This document shows, piece by piece, positions 52,725 through 59,935 of a stretch of 59,935 nucleotides of DNA. The number at the start of each line of letters is the position of its first letter. Position 1 is the stretch's first letter. The notes under the pieces were generated by a model. That model saw nothing but the letters and a program-made list of their open reading frames with translations, was not told the origin of the DNA and searched no databases. The DNA comes from Clostridium jeddahitimonense (GTDB taxonomy: Bacteria > Bacillota > Clostridia > Clostridiales > Clostridiaceae): assembly GCA_000753455.2 (NCBI GenBank), contig LM994670.1, positions 485,860 to 545,794 on the forward strand, in the 5' to 3' direction. The translations under genes and the position numbers were made by a program.

Positions 52725-54205
52725 TATCTTACCATTCTTTCAAGAACTTTACCGTTTTGTACTTGTCCTTGTCCTAAAACAACTGTATCTTGAAGTGTAG
52801 CTTCACCTCTATTTAGTTTTTCTATTTCACTTTTCTTAACTAAATATCCAGTGATTCTTATAACATCTGCATCAGAAGAGTAAAGTGAGAAGTATCTCAT
52901 ACCTTCTTTAAAAGCACCTTGGATTATATTTAATATAAATTCAGGATTATTCATTGCATTTACTTCAAATGGGAATATATCACCAACTCCTGATGGGAAG
53001 TATTTATGGAATCTAGCAGTTTGTTTTAAATGCTTCCATAATTCAGGCTCTTCACCTATTGGAATTCTTGATCCAGGACTTATATTTATATCATCACCTA
53101 TACCAACTTGAGCATGAAGTAAAAGTCTTTCATTAGTAACTTTGCAGTGTTTACTTTCAAAGTTGTTTATGAAGTTTTCCATAAAGTCCATTATTCTAAC
53201 TCCAAGATCATCCGCTTTTTCACAGTGGCCAAATTTATCTTCTAGCTTTTCAGCTTTAATTAGAATATTAACAGCTTCAGCAAGCCCTACAAGACCAAAC
53301 ATAGAAGTAAATCTATCTTTGCTTATAAATCCTTCTTTTACTAAGAAGTTTGTTTCAAAGAAAGTACTTTCTTCAACTATGTATCTAATTCTTTCATTTA
53401 TGTATTCAGCCATACATTGCATAGCATTAGGTAATTTATCATTGAAGAAATCATCAATATCAGTAGCAGTAGAAGCTAAAGTAGATAATCTCATTCTAAC
53501 TAACGTATGAGCTCCACCGCCAACATGTAGACCGTTGTAGCAACTAGCAATTCCGTAGTTACCTAAATCTTCGGTAAATATTTTATGATTTGCAAAACTA
53601 GGTTTAGCTGTAACTAATGCTGTTTTAATAGCTTCAATAGCTAAATCATCTGGAGTTTCTTCACTATATTTTAAAGTTAAGTTAGGAATAGCATTTTCTA
53701 ACTCTCTTTCAACTTCTAATATTATTTTAGCTGCCTTAGTTGATTTTGGCCCTAAGTTACCATGGCAGAAAGAGTCTGTTATAGTTCTATCTAGTTGAGT
53801 TAAGAATAATCTAATTGCAAGCTTAGCTTCAGCTTCATCTACTATAAATGGTTCTAATAGATAATCTATATTACCAATATAAACTGGCATTGAAGTGATT
53901 GAAGGAACATGCTTGTACATTATTAGTAAATTAGTAGTAGCCTCCCAGATATTTGTTGGAGGAGCTAACTCTAAGAATTTGCATCCTTCTTTTATGAACT
54001 TTTCATAATCAGGAAGTATATATCTAGGTCTATAAGGCACATTACCTTCAAATAAATCACAGATTATACCTGCATCTCTTAGTTTTTGAGTTTCATCAGA
54101 AATATTTAATACTTTTACACTATTTTCAGCATATCTAGCTAAAGATAATACTTTTTGTTCATATGTTAAAGTAACGTCTTTAACAATTTTTTCGATATCG
54201 TTCAT
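52724..54205 (-). CDS. yjjI: YjjI-family glycyl-radical enzyme (DUF3029)
   Basis: This is a 493-aa protein, shorter than classical glycyl-radical enzymes such as PFL (about 760 aa). The glycyl-radical loop lies near the C-terminus as VIRITGYLVKKSEIEKL (Gly453), where R-x-T/S-G-Y is the family form. A candidate catalytic Cys is in NYGIASCYNGLHVGGG, with a second in DSFCHGNLGPK. Other family landmarks are PSGVGDIFPFEVNAM and AGIICDLFEGNVPYRPRYI. GAGGTG precedes the ATG. It is the first gene of a two-gene operon with its activase. The enzyme would be oxygen-sensitive once activated, consistent with strict anaerobiosis. The substrate is unknown. Confidence 0.92.
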   Translation of the reverse strand: MNDIEKIVKDVTLTYEQKVLSLARYAENSVKVLNISDETQKLRDAGIICDLFEGNVPYRPRYILPDYEKFIKEGCKFLELAPPTNIWEATTNLLIMYKHVPSITSMPVYIGNIDYLLEPFIVDEAEAKLAIRLFLTQLDRTITDSFCHGNLGPKSTKAAKIILEVERELENAIPNLTLKYSEETPDDLAIEAIKTALVTAKPSFANHKIFTEDLGNYGIASCYNGLHVGGGAHTLVRMRLSTLASTATDIDDFFNDKLPNAMQCMAEYINERIRYIVEESTFFETNFLVKEGFISKDRFTSMFGLVGLAEAVNILIKAEKLEDKFGHCEKADDLGVRIMDFMENFINNFESKHCKVTNERLLLHAQVGIGDDINISPGSRIPIGEEPELWKHLKQTARFHKYFPSGVGDIFPFEVNAMNNPEFILNIIQGAFKEGMRYFSLYSSDADVIRITGYLVKKSEIEKLNRGEATLQDTVVLGQGQVQNGKVLERMVR

Positions 54206-54366
54206 ATTGTCACCTCTAAAGTCATCTTATGTTCCTATAGATTATAACATATAATTAATTTATTAATTATAGTAAATACCTGTTATTATACTTTGTTATT
54301 AAAACTAAATTAACGTTGTTTTTGATATTCAAATAAATAATTAATGAAATTATTATAAAAATAAGA

Positions 54367-54431
54367 TATAATGAATAGTAATGAACGCTTATATAAATGC
54401 TTATGTTAGTCAGTTGCATTTATATAGCGTT
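54367..54431 (+). promoter_or_regulatory. Promoter and 5'-terminal hairpin of the DEAD-box helicase gene
   Basis: TATAAT (54367-54372) is followed, right at the expected transcript start, by AACGC-T-TATATAAATGC (54384-54400), pairing with GCATTTATATAGCGTT (54416-54431). The T-run after it is interrupted (TTATTTTTAT), so it may work as an attenuator or as a 5' stabilising stem. About 90 bases of leader separate the promoter from the ATG. Confidence 0.6.
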
Positions 54432-54473
54432 TATTTTTATGTGGAAAATAATTTTTATTAAAGAGGAGAACTA

Positions 54474-55841
54474 ATGTTATTTAAAGATTTAAATATAATT
54501 GAGCCAATATTAAAGTCAATAGAAGAGGCTGGATATGAAAAACCAACAGCAATACAAGAAAAATCAATACCAGCCATATTAGACGGAAAAGATATATTAG
54601 GCTGTGCACAAACAGGAACAGGTAAGACAGCAGCTTTTGCTATACCAATATTACAAAGTATAATTGAAGAGAAAAAAGTTGACAATGAGAGAAAATTAAA
54701 GGCTTTAATAGTAGCTCCAACAAGGGAGTTAGCTATACAAATAGGAGAAAATGTTACTACTTACTCAAAGTATTTAGATATTAAGAGTACAGTTATATTT
54801 GGTGGAGTAAATCAAAGCTCACAAGTTAGAAAAATAAAATCTGGAATAGATGTTTTAATAGCAACACCAGGAAGACTTATAGACTTATCAAATCAAAGAC
54901 ATGTTGACTTAAAAAATGTTAAGTATTTTGTTCTTGATGAAGCAGATCGTATGTTAGATATGGGTATGATTCATGATGTAAAGAGAATAATATCAAAATT
55001 ACCTAAAGAAAGACAAAATCTATTATTCTCAGCTACTATGCCGAAGGAAGTTATGAAACTAGTAAATTCTATATTGAAAAATCCAACTAAGGTAGAAGTT
55101 CAGCCTGTGTCATCAACGGTAGATATTATTTCGCAAGGGGCATATATGGTCTCAAAGAAAAATAAAAAATCACTATTAGTGCATTTGTTAAAGGATGAAT
55201 CTATAAAATCAGTTATAGTATTTTCAAGAACTAAACATGGTGCAAATAAAATAGCAAAAGATCTTAATAATGTAGGAATTGAAGCAGCAGCTATTCATGG
55301 TAACAAATCGCAAAATCAAAGACAATTAGCTTTAAATAATTTTAAAGAAGGCAGTTTAAGGGTTTTAGTTGCCACTGATATAGCAGCTAGAGGTATAGAT
55401 GTAGATGAATTATCACATGTTATAAATTACGATTTGCCAGATGTTCCGGAAACTTATGTACATAGAATAGGACGTACAGGGAGAGCTGGAAGAGATGGAG
55501 TTGCAATTACTTTATGTGATTCAGAAGAACTAGAGATGTTTAGAAGAATTGAAAAAGTTATAGGAAAAGCAATACCAGTACTTGAAGAAGAAAAATTTGA
55601 GATAATAGAAACAGTAATATCACAGAAAACATTAAATCAAATTGATAAACTGAAAAATGATAATAATAGCAAAAATTCAAAGAGAAGATATTATGGAAAA
55701 GGAAACGCTCAAGGTAAGGGGAATAGAAATGGAAAGCCTAATGGCGGTAAAGGTAATAGTGGTAAATCTAACAATGCTAAAGCTAATAATGGAAGTAGAA
55801 GTAGAAAACCAAGCTCAGCTAGCAAGGTAACTACGAAGTAA
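54474..55841 (+). CDS. DEAD-box RNA helicase
   Basis: This is a 455-aa ATP-dependent RNA helicase. The Q motif region is FKDLNIIEPILKSIEEAGY with PTAIQ, motif I is AQTGTGKT, motif Ia PTRELAIQ, motif II DEAD in VLDEADRMLDMG, motif III SAT, motif V ATDIAARGIDV and motif VI HRIGRTGRAGR. A C-terminal tail of about 55 residues is low-complexity and basic (repeats of GKGN, NGKPNGGKGN, SGKSNNAK), typical of RNA-chaperone tails. GAGGAG precedes the ATG. Members of this class remodel structured mRNA or ribosomal precursors, especially in the cold. The 5' hairpin is consistent with temperature- or growth-dependent control, which is inference. Confidence 0.95.
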   Translation: MLFKDLNIIEPILKSIEEAGYEKPTAIQEKSIPAILDGKDILGCAQTGTGKTAAFAIPILQSIIEEKKVDNERKLKALIVAPTRELAIQIGENVTTYSKYLDIKSTVIFGGVNQSSQVRKIKSGIDVLIATPGRLIDLSNQRHVDLKNVKYFVLDEADRMLDMGMIHDVKRIISKLPKERQNLLFSATMPKEVMKLVNSILKNPTKVEVQPVSSTVDIISQGAYMVSKKNKKSLLVHLLKDESIKSVIVFSRTKHGANKIAKDLNNVGIEAAAIHGNKSQNQRQLALNNFKEGSLRVLVATDIAARGIDVDELSHVINYDLPDVPETYVHRIGRTGRAGRDGVAITLCDSEELEMFRRIEKVIGKAIPVLEEEKFEIIETVISQKTLNQIDKLKNDNNSKNSKRRYYGKGNAQGKGNRNGKPNGGKGNSGKSNNAKANNGSRSRKPSSASKVTTK

Positions 55842-55895
55842 TAGTGAAAAAGTAAGAAGTAGAGAAGATATTTAATTTAAAATAAATAGTTAAAT

Positions 55896-55929
55896 AAAAA
55901 TACGTAGGATTTATTCTTACGTATTTTTT
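55896..55929 (+). terminator. Terminator of the helicase gene
   Basis: AAAAATACGTA and its exact complement, with an 11-base loop that can extend the stem (GGA/TCT), are followed by TTTTTT. Confidence 0.9.
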
Positions 55930-56099
55930 GTTTACAGATAAATATCACAGGATTGTTATATTTAATAATAAGAATATCTCAAAGCTGTGAGGTTTTGTTA
56001 TAAGTGCTCATGTTATCATTACATTGTAAGAAAGATAAAGCGAATAATTTGAAAGAATTTTTAAAGTATATAATGACTTAATGAAGAGAGGTTTTTGAA

Positions 56100-56774
56100 A
56101 TGAGTATATTAATGACAGAAGGTTTAAAAAAGTATTATGGGAAAGATGAAAACTTAGTAAAGGCATTAGATAATGTTAAACTTGAAATAAATAAAGGAGA
56201 GTTTGTTGCAATAGTAGGAACTTCAGGGTCAGGAAAAAGCACCTTACTTCATATGCTTGGTGGGTTAGATAGACCATCAGAAGGAAAGGTAATCGTAGAT
56301 AATAAAGATATATTTTCAATGGATAATGACAAACTTACAATTTTCAGGCGTAGAAATATAGGGTTTGTATTTCAAAGTTATAATTTAGTGCCAATATTAA
56401 ATGTGTATGAAAATATAGTTTTACCAATAGAGCTTGACGGAAATAAAGTTGATACAAAATATGTAGATAATATTATAGAAACGTTAGGATTAACTGATAA
56501 GATAAATAGATTGCCTAATAAACTATCTGGGGGACAACAACAAAGAGTTGCTATAGCTAGGTCACTTGCAACAAAGCCTTCTATAATATTAGCAGATGAA
56601 CCAACAGGAAATCTTGATTCTAAGACAGAACAAGAAGTTTTAGGGCTATTAAAAGTGACTAGCAAAAAGTTTAACCAAACAATAGTTATGATAACTCATA
56701 ACGAGCAAATAGCTCAGATGGCAGATAGGATAATAAGAATTGAAGATGGAAAGATAGTAGAAAAAAGGGGGTAG
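56100..56774 (+). CDS. ABC transporter ATP-binding protein (LolD/MacB type)
   Basis: This is a 224-aa ATPase. Walker A is GTSGSGKSTL, the Q loop FVFQSYNLVP, the signature LSGGQQQRVAIARSL, Walker B SIILADEPTGNLDSK and the H loop VMITHNEQIAQM. This is the class that partners FtsX-type permeases in export of lipids or peptides or in mechanotransmission. GAGAGG lies 10 bases before the ATG. The permease starts 6 bases after its stop. Confidence 0.96.
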   Translation: MSILMTEGLKKYYGKDENLVKALDNVKLEINKGEFVAIVGTSGSGKSTLLHMLGGLDRPSEGKVIVDNKDIFSMDNDKLTIFRRRNIGFVFQSYNLVPILNVYENIVLPIELDGNKVDTKYVDNIIETLGLTDKINRLPNKLSGGQQQRVAIARSLATKPSIILADEPTGNLDSKTEQEVLGLLKVTSKKFNQTIVMITHNEQIAQMADRIIRIEDGKIVEKRG

Positions 56775-56780
56775 GGGTTA

Positions 56781-59366
56781 ATGCTTCAAAATAATAATAC
56801 AGAAATAATAAAGAAGATAAGTAATAGAAGTCTGAAAGTAAATAAGATGAGAAATATCTTTGCAATTTTAGCTATAGCATTAACTACATTACTTATAACT
56901 ACAACTATAGCTGGAGGTATTACTTTTTATAACACAAATAAAGCTTATATGAATGTAAGTGCTTATGGTGTAGATGCTGATGGATACATTAATATAACTG
57001 ATGAAAGTAAATTGAAAAATGTAGAAAATATAAAGAAAATAGGCGTTGTTCAATTAGCTAGTGAAGATGTTATAAAAAATAGTATTTTAGCAAAAGAGCA
57101 AGTTGTGTTAGAAGCAACTGATGATAAATCTACATATGAGATGATGGCAATAGTGCCTATAGAAGGAGCTTTTCCAAAAGAGGCTGAGGATATATTATTA
57201 CCAACATGGGTATTAGATTTATTAGAAATAGATAGAAAAGTAGGAGAAAAGGTTACTTTAGATATAGCAATAAATAACGAAGTTAAAAGTATTGATTTTA
57301 ATCTTTGTGGATATTATGAATCATTAGTTACAAGAGGTGTAGGAAGAACTAGAGCTTTAGTATCTAATAAATTTGTAGATAAATATAATAAGGAAATAAC
57401 AAAGGTAGATGGAACAAAGACAGCTTACGTAAATCTTAAAAATATAAAGTCAAATTCAAGCTATGATGCAGTTCAAGGTGAGTTACAAAAAATAGCAGAT
57501 AAGGTTGGAGCAAATAAGGTTAAAGCACATCCGAAATATGATACTGATGAAAAAGTAACTATAAACAAAGATATGATTCAACAAGCTACAGCTGTATTGT
57601 TAGCAATAGTTTTAGTAATAGCTACAGGATATTTAATCATATATAATATCTTTTACATATCAGTTACAAAGGATATAAAGTTTTATGGATTATTAAAGAC
57701 AATTGGAACAACTTCAAAGCAACTTAAGAAAATAATAATAAAACAAGCTTTAAAGTTATCAATTATAGGAATACCAATTGGATTAATTTTAGGATATGGT
57801 GTTGCAGTATTAATATTACCTATAGCATTATCATTCACTATTTTTGGGAATATAGTTGTAGTATCCAAAAACCCAGCAATATTTATATTATCAATATTAT
57901 TTTCGCTTATAACAGTTTTAATAAGTTGTAATAAACCAGGGAAAATAGCAGGAAAGGTTTCACCTATTGAAGCAGTTAGATTTGTATCATCAGATGTAGA
58001 AAAATCAAAGAAGAGGGATAAAAAAGGTACTAATGGAGCTAAGCTTAATAAGATGGCTTGGAGCAATATAGTAAAGAGCAAAAAGAGGGTAATATTATCT
58101 ATTCTTTCAATATCATTAAGTGCAATTATGGTCATATTTACAATAAGTGCAACTATGGGGATTAATCCTGAGAAGCATGCTGAAAATCAAATGGTTGCTG
58201 ATATTACTGTTGGAAATGTAATAGGACATTTCTGGGGAGATGTAGAATATGATCCAATAACAGAAGCTTTAATATCTAAAATTGAAGCTTTAGATTTTGT
58301 TAAAGAAGTAAGAAGAAATTATAGCGCAATAGCTCCAGGTACTATGGGAGAGATGTTTGATTTTGGAATTGAGATGAACTTAGAAGGCAAGATTAAAGAA
58401 GAATTTGATGTAGGAGAAAAATCAGGAAAGCAAAACATAAGATATAGTATGTTTGCACCTGCCGATAATAAAATTAGAGCTAATGTAACAGCTCTAAAAA
58501 GTGATAGATTAGATAAAGAGCTTGAAAAATTTGAAGTGATTGATGGTGAGATTGATACTGAAAAGTTTAAGTCAGGGGAATATTTGATTTATAATGTTTT
58601 TGTAGGAGAACCATATGTAATAAAGGCTGGAGATATACTTCCATTTACAATGATGATTCCAGATGAAAATGGAAATCTTAAGGAAGTAAAAAAAGAGTTT
58701 AAGGTTATGGCAGTAGTAGCAGATAGGCAAGGGGGATGGTCTGCTAGCAATATGGATACATTTAATATAGAAGAGAACGCATTTAAAGAGTTATTCCCTC
58801 AATATGAAAATTATATAAAAAGTGTTGATATTGACTTAAAAGATAATGTTGATTTAGTGGTGGCTGATAATGAAATAAGTAAAATTATAAATGAATCAGG
58901 CAACATTATGTTAATGTTAACTTCTAAAAATTATTATATAGATGGTATGAAAGAAATGAAAACTATATTATTAATTGTAGGAGGAGTAGTAGCCTTAATA
59001 TTAGGCTTAATAGGAATTATAAATGTTACAAATACAATGCTTAGTTCATTACTTTCAAGAAGGGTAGAATTTGCAATGCTTGAATCTATTGGTATGACAA
59101 TGAATCAGATAAGAAAAATGCTGTTGTTTGAAGGGGGGTATTATATACTTTTAACAAGTTTAATAATAATTCCTCTAGGTTTTATAGCTAGCTTTACAGC
59201 GCCTATGGTTATGCCGATATATGGAGGGTTTAATTTAGGGATATATCTACTATCGTTAATAATAGCTATTAGTTTAATATCTATATTAATGTTAATAGTT
59301 CCATTAATAGGATATAAGTTCATAAGTAAGGAAAGTATAGTAGAAAGACTTAGAATAGCAGAGTAG
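56781..59366 (+). CDS. FtsX-family ABC permease with two large extracellular domains
   Basis: This is an 861-aa permease. TM1 (about 25-48) is followed by a MacB-like external domain (about 50-265), three helices (about 268-385), a cytoplasmic linker (DVEKSKKRDKKGTNGAKLNK), TM5 (about 438-460), a second external domain (about 465-720) and three final helices (about 735-850). Each half ends with the FtsX pattern around KFYGLLKTIGTTSKQLKKII and EFAMLESIGMTMNQIRKML. This duplicated 8-helix layout fits peptide or lantibiotic exporters of the SalY/YknZ-like type, not the 10-helix BceB type. The substrate is unknown. AGGGGGTAGGGG precedes the ATG. Confidence 0.93.
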   Translation: MLQNNNTEIIKKISNRSLKVNKMRNIFAILAIALTTLLITTTIAGGITFYNTNKAYMNVSAYGVDADGYINITDESKLKNVENIKKIGVVQLASEDVIKNSILAKEQVVLEATDDKSTYEMMAIVPIEGAFPKEAEDILLPTWVLDLLEIDRKVGEKVTLDIAINNEVKSIDFNLCGYYESLVTRGVGRTRALVSNKFVDKYNKEITKVDGTKTAYVNLKNIKSNSSYDAVQGELQKIADKVGANKVKAHPKYDTDEKVTINKDMIQQATAVLLAIVLVIATGYLIIYNIFYISVTKDIKFYGLLKTIGTTSKQLKKIIIKQALKLSIIGIPIGLILGYGVAVLILPIALSFTIFGNIVVVSKNPAIFILSILFSLITVLISCNKPGKIAGKVSPIEAVRFVSSDVEKSKKRDKKGTNGAKLNKMAWSNIVKSKKRVILSILSISLSAIMVIFTISATMGINPEKHAENQMVADITVGNVIGHFWGDVEYDPITEALISKIEALDFVKEVRRNYSAIAPGTMGEMFDFGIEMNLEGKIKEEFDVGEKSGKQNIRYSMFAPADNKIRANVTALKSDRLDKELEKFEVIDGEIDTEKFKSGEYLIYNVFVGEPYVIKAGDILPFTMMIPDENGNLKEVKKEFKVMAVVADRQGGWSASNMDTFNIEENAFKELFPQYENYIKSVDIDLKDNVDLVVADNEISKIINESGNIMLMLTSKNYYIDGMKEMKTILLIVGGVVALILGLIGIINVTNTMLSSLLSRRVEFAMLESIGMTMNQIRKMLLFEGGYYILLTSLIIIPLGFIASFTAPMVMPIYGGFNLGIYLLSLIIAISLISILMLIVPLIGYKFISKESIVERLRIAE

Positions 59367-59386
59367 TTATAAAGTAGTGAGATAGA

Positions 59387-59422
59387 TTAAAGAAGCTGAG
59401 AATAAAAACTCAGCTTCTTTAA
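59387..59422 (+). terminator. Terminator of the ABC exporter operon
   Basis: TTAAAGAAGCTGAG and its exact complement have an 8-base loop and an AT-rich trailer. Confidence 0.92.
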
Positions 59423-59549
59423 TTTATTCAAAAGTATTTATTAAATAAAAGTTTATAGCTGTAATATAGATGATAATAAAACAATATATTTATAATATAT
59501 AGCAATTTAATTGTTACATAGAGAAATTATATTAAAGGGGTAAAGAAAT

Positions 59550-59935
59550 ATGAAAAAAATACTGTCTATTCTTCTAGCTTCGGCTATGGTATTTGGCCTG
59601 GTTTCCTGTGGAAGCTCAGATACAGCTAAAGATGATAAAGGTAATGATAAGACAGAAAGTAAAGTTGAAGAACCTGTAATAGAAAATAAAGAAGAAACAG
59701 CAGAGGGACCTTCAGGAACTGTAGTTGTTTATTCACCTCATGATGCTGAACCGCTTAATGCTGGGGTAAATCTATTTATGGAGAAGTATCCAAATGTGCA
59801 AGTTGAAGTTGTTGCAGCCGGTACAGGAGAACTTTGTAACCGTATTGCAGCTGAATCTGCTAATCCAATAGCAGATGTACTTTGGGGTGGAGGGGCTGAC
59901 TCTTTAGCAGCATTTAAAGATTACTTTGAACCTTA
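59550..59935 (+). CDS. ABC solute-binding lipoprotein, Fe/phosphonate type (cut by the window end)
   Basis: Only the first 128 residues are in the window. The signal peptide MKKILSILLASAMVFGLV ends in lipobox GLVSC, followed by an acidic low-complexity linker and the start of a family 1 binding domain (GTVVVYSPHDAEPLNAGVNL, VEVVAAGTGELCNRIAAES, NPIADVLWGG). The ATG follows AAAGGGG. It has the same family character as the binding protein at 12600 (both have the NPIAD motif after a glycine-rich segment), so the organism carries at least two such importers. It presumably opens another transporter operon beyond the window. Confidence 0.9.
   Translation, partial: MKKILSILLASAMVFGLVSCGSSDTAKDDKGNDKTESKVEEPVIENKEETAEGPSGTVVVYSPHDAEPLNAGVNLFMEKYPNVQVEVVAAGTGELCNRIAAESANPIADVLWGGGADSLAAFKDYFEP

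Noticed and set aside
53142..53510. Plus-strand frame within yjjI
   Set aside because: Shadow of the glycyl-radical enzyme gene; no ribosome site or domain.
57683..58135. 150-codon minus-strand frame within the FtsX permease
   Set aside because: Antisense shadow of a strong gene, without Shine-Dalgarno or recognisable domain.

Overview
The window is strongly AT-rich bacterial DNA with AGGAGG-type ribosome binding sites, many hairpin-plus-T terminators and short intergenic gaps. Rubrerythrin, an anaerobe-type heme oxygenase, a YjjI glycyl-radical enzyme, RpiR regulators and a cellobiose-type PTS permease together point to a strictly fermentative low-GC Firmicute, most likely Clostridium sensu stricto. 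That placement is inferred from gene content, not from a marker gene. I see no rRNA, tRNA, CRISPR array, transposase or phage module. This looks like ordinary chromosome, rich in transporters and regulators.

Layout. 0.1-3.6 kb: a VanY-type D,D-carboxypeptidase followed by sensor kinase, lipoprotein and response regulator. 4.0-9.9 kb: redox and stress genes (rubrerythrin, old yellow enzyme, FAD/Rieske oxidoreductase, and a MarR regulator and pirin sharing one operator). 10.0-17.4 kb: a LacI-type regulator fused to a solute-binding-protein domain, facing a binding protein / ATPase / fused permease / glycerophosphodiesterase operon. 17.4-20.1 kb: MgtC, an M42 peptidase and a frameshifted secreted protein. 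20.4-23.8 kb: a GntR regulator and a two-gene osmoprotectant- or ergothioneine-type importer. 23.9-26.2 kb: GNAT, MerR, and heme oxygenase with a Fur-like box. 26.5-32.8 kb: a beta-glucoside locus (RpiR, EIIC, GH1, RDD protein, ROK kinase, RpiR). 32.8-37.1 kb: LytTR regulator with a LiaF-like protein, a membrane protein, and a second two-component system. 37.1-42.0 kb: a histidine leader peptide with attenuator and an archaeal/eukaryal-type HisRS, a GNAT, and a MutS2-like gene cut by an in-frame TGA behind a long leader. 42.1-49.5 kb: membrane GDPD, lipoprotein, PHP phosphoesterase, a thioredoxin / HxlR / CcdA-TlpA redox operon and a degenerate kinase. 49.7-59.9 kb: a third two-component system, cupin, YjjI and its activase, a DEAD-box helicase, a MacB-like ABC exporter and the start of another solute-binding lipoprotein.

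The signals most worth following are regulatory. The first is the LacI/solute-binding fusion, which appears to combine operator recognition with a cytoplasmic copy of the ligand-binding fold used by the transporter it faces; LacI-style pseudo-palindromes lie in the promoter. The second is a 16-codon leader peptide ending His-His-His-Cys ahead of hisS, followed by a chain of mutually exclusive hairpins whose geometry fits histidine-dependent attenuation. The third is a pair of 12-bp direct repeats, 21 bp apart, just upstream of a LytTR gene promoter. Several operons also carry palindromes inside clear -35/-10 promoters (MarR, GntR, MerR), so their autoregulation can be proposed directly from sequence.

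Functions come from motif recognition alone; no database search was possible. Many start codons were moved downstream of the longest open frame because the Shine-Dalgarno sequence overlaps the longer start.
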